A stretch of DNA of 5,116 bases from Lentimicrobium sp. (GTDB taxonomy: Bacteria > Bacteroidota > Bacteroidia > Bacteroidales > Lentimicrobiaceae): assembly GCA_013336205.1 (NCBI GenBank), contig JAAXUD010000253.1, positions 1 to 5,116 of the forward strand. Direction: 5' to 3'. The notes below the pieces were generated by a model. It did no database searches, was not told the DNA's origin, and was given only the letters and a program-made list of their open reading frames with translations. Within the stretch, counting starts at the first letter, position 1, and each line of letters starts with the position of its first letter. The translations under genes were made by a program, and so were the position numbers. Below, piece by piece: positions 5,116 through 5,116 of this stretch.

Positions 5116-5116
5116 A

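Overview
The window looks like a short metagenomic contig, about 43% GC by eye, from an uncultured member of the Bacteroidota, most likely Bacteroidales. The reasons are a PorX-type PglZ protein (a regulator tied to the Bacteroidota type IX secretion system), the gene order porX-tsaE-ald, promoter-like elements of the Bacteroidota TTTG / TAnnTTTG type, and generally weak Shine-Dalgarno sequences. The first ten bases equal the end of the Illumina TruSeq adapter and are probably not biological. No rRNA, tRNA, CRISPR array or complete insertion sequence was seen.

Layout. On the plus strand: the 3' end of porX (to 406), tsaE (413-850) six bases later and probably co-transcribed, then an alanine-dehydrogenase-family gene (915-2141) with its own promoter-like sequence. 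On the minus strand: purB (2398-3750), a small two-helix membrane protein with a PH-like domain (3849-4295), and the 3' part of a LUD-domain gene (4552 to the right edge). ald and purB converge on a shared, near-perfect bidirectional terminator (2343-2381). A second stem-loop straddles the ald stop codon (2119-2165).

The main discovery is a pair of 133-bp miniature inverted-repeat elements (MITEs), at 2189-2321 and 4348-4480. Both start CAATA(C/G)TCCG, end TTAACGGAGTA, carry three tandem 8-bp ACGCAA-type units near the left end, and are flanked by exact but different 9-bp direct repeats (CTGTTAATG and TTAATAATA). They align without gaps at about 70% identity by hand count. Two different, exact 9-bp duplications at precisely matching borders are strong evidence for two independent transposition events by a non-autonomous element. 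No transposase is present.

The genes are housekeeping or accessory metabolism: tRNA t6A modification (tsaE), alanine/pyruvate interconversion (ald, although the usual catalytic histidine appears to be asparagine), purine synthesis (purB), a possible lactate-utilisation-type protein (LUD) and an uncharacterised membrane protein. Apart from the porX-tsaE pair they show no clear single pathway.
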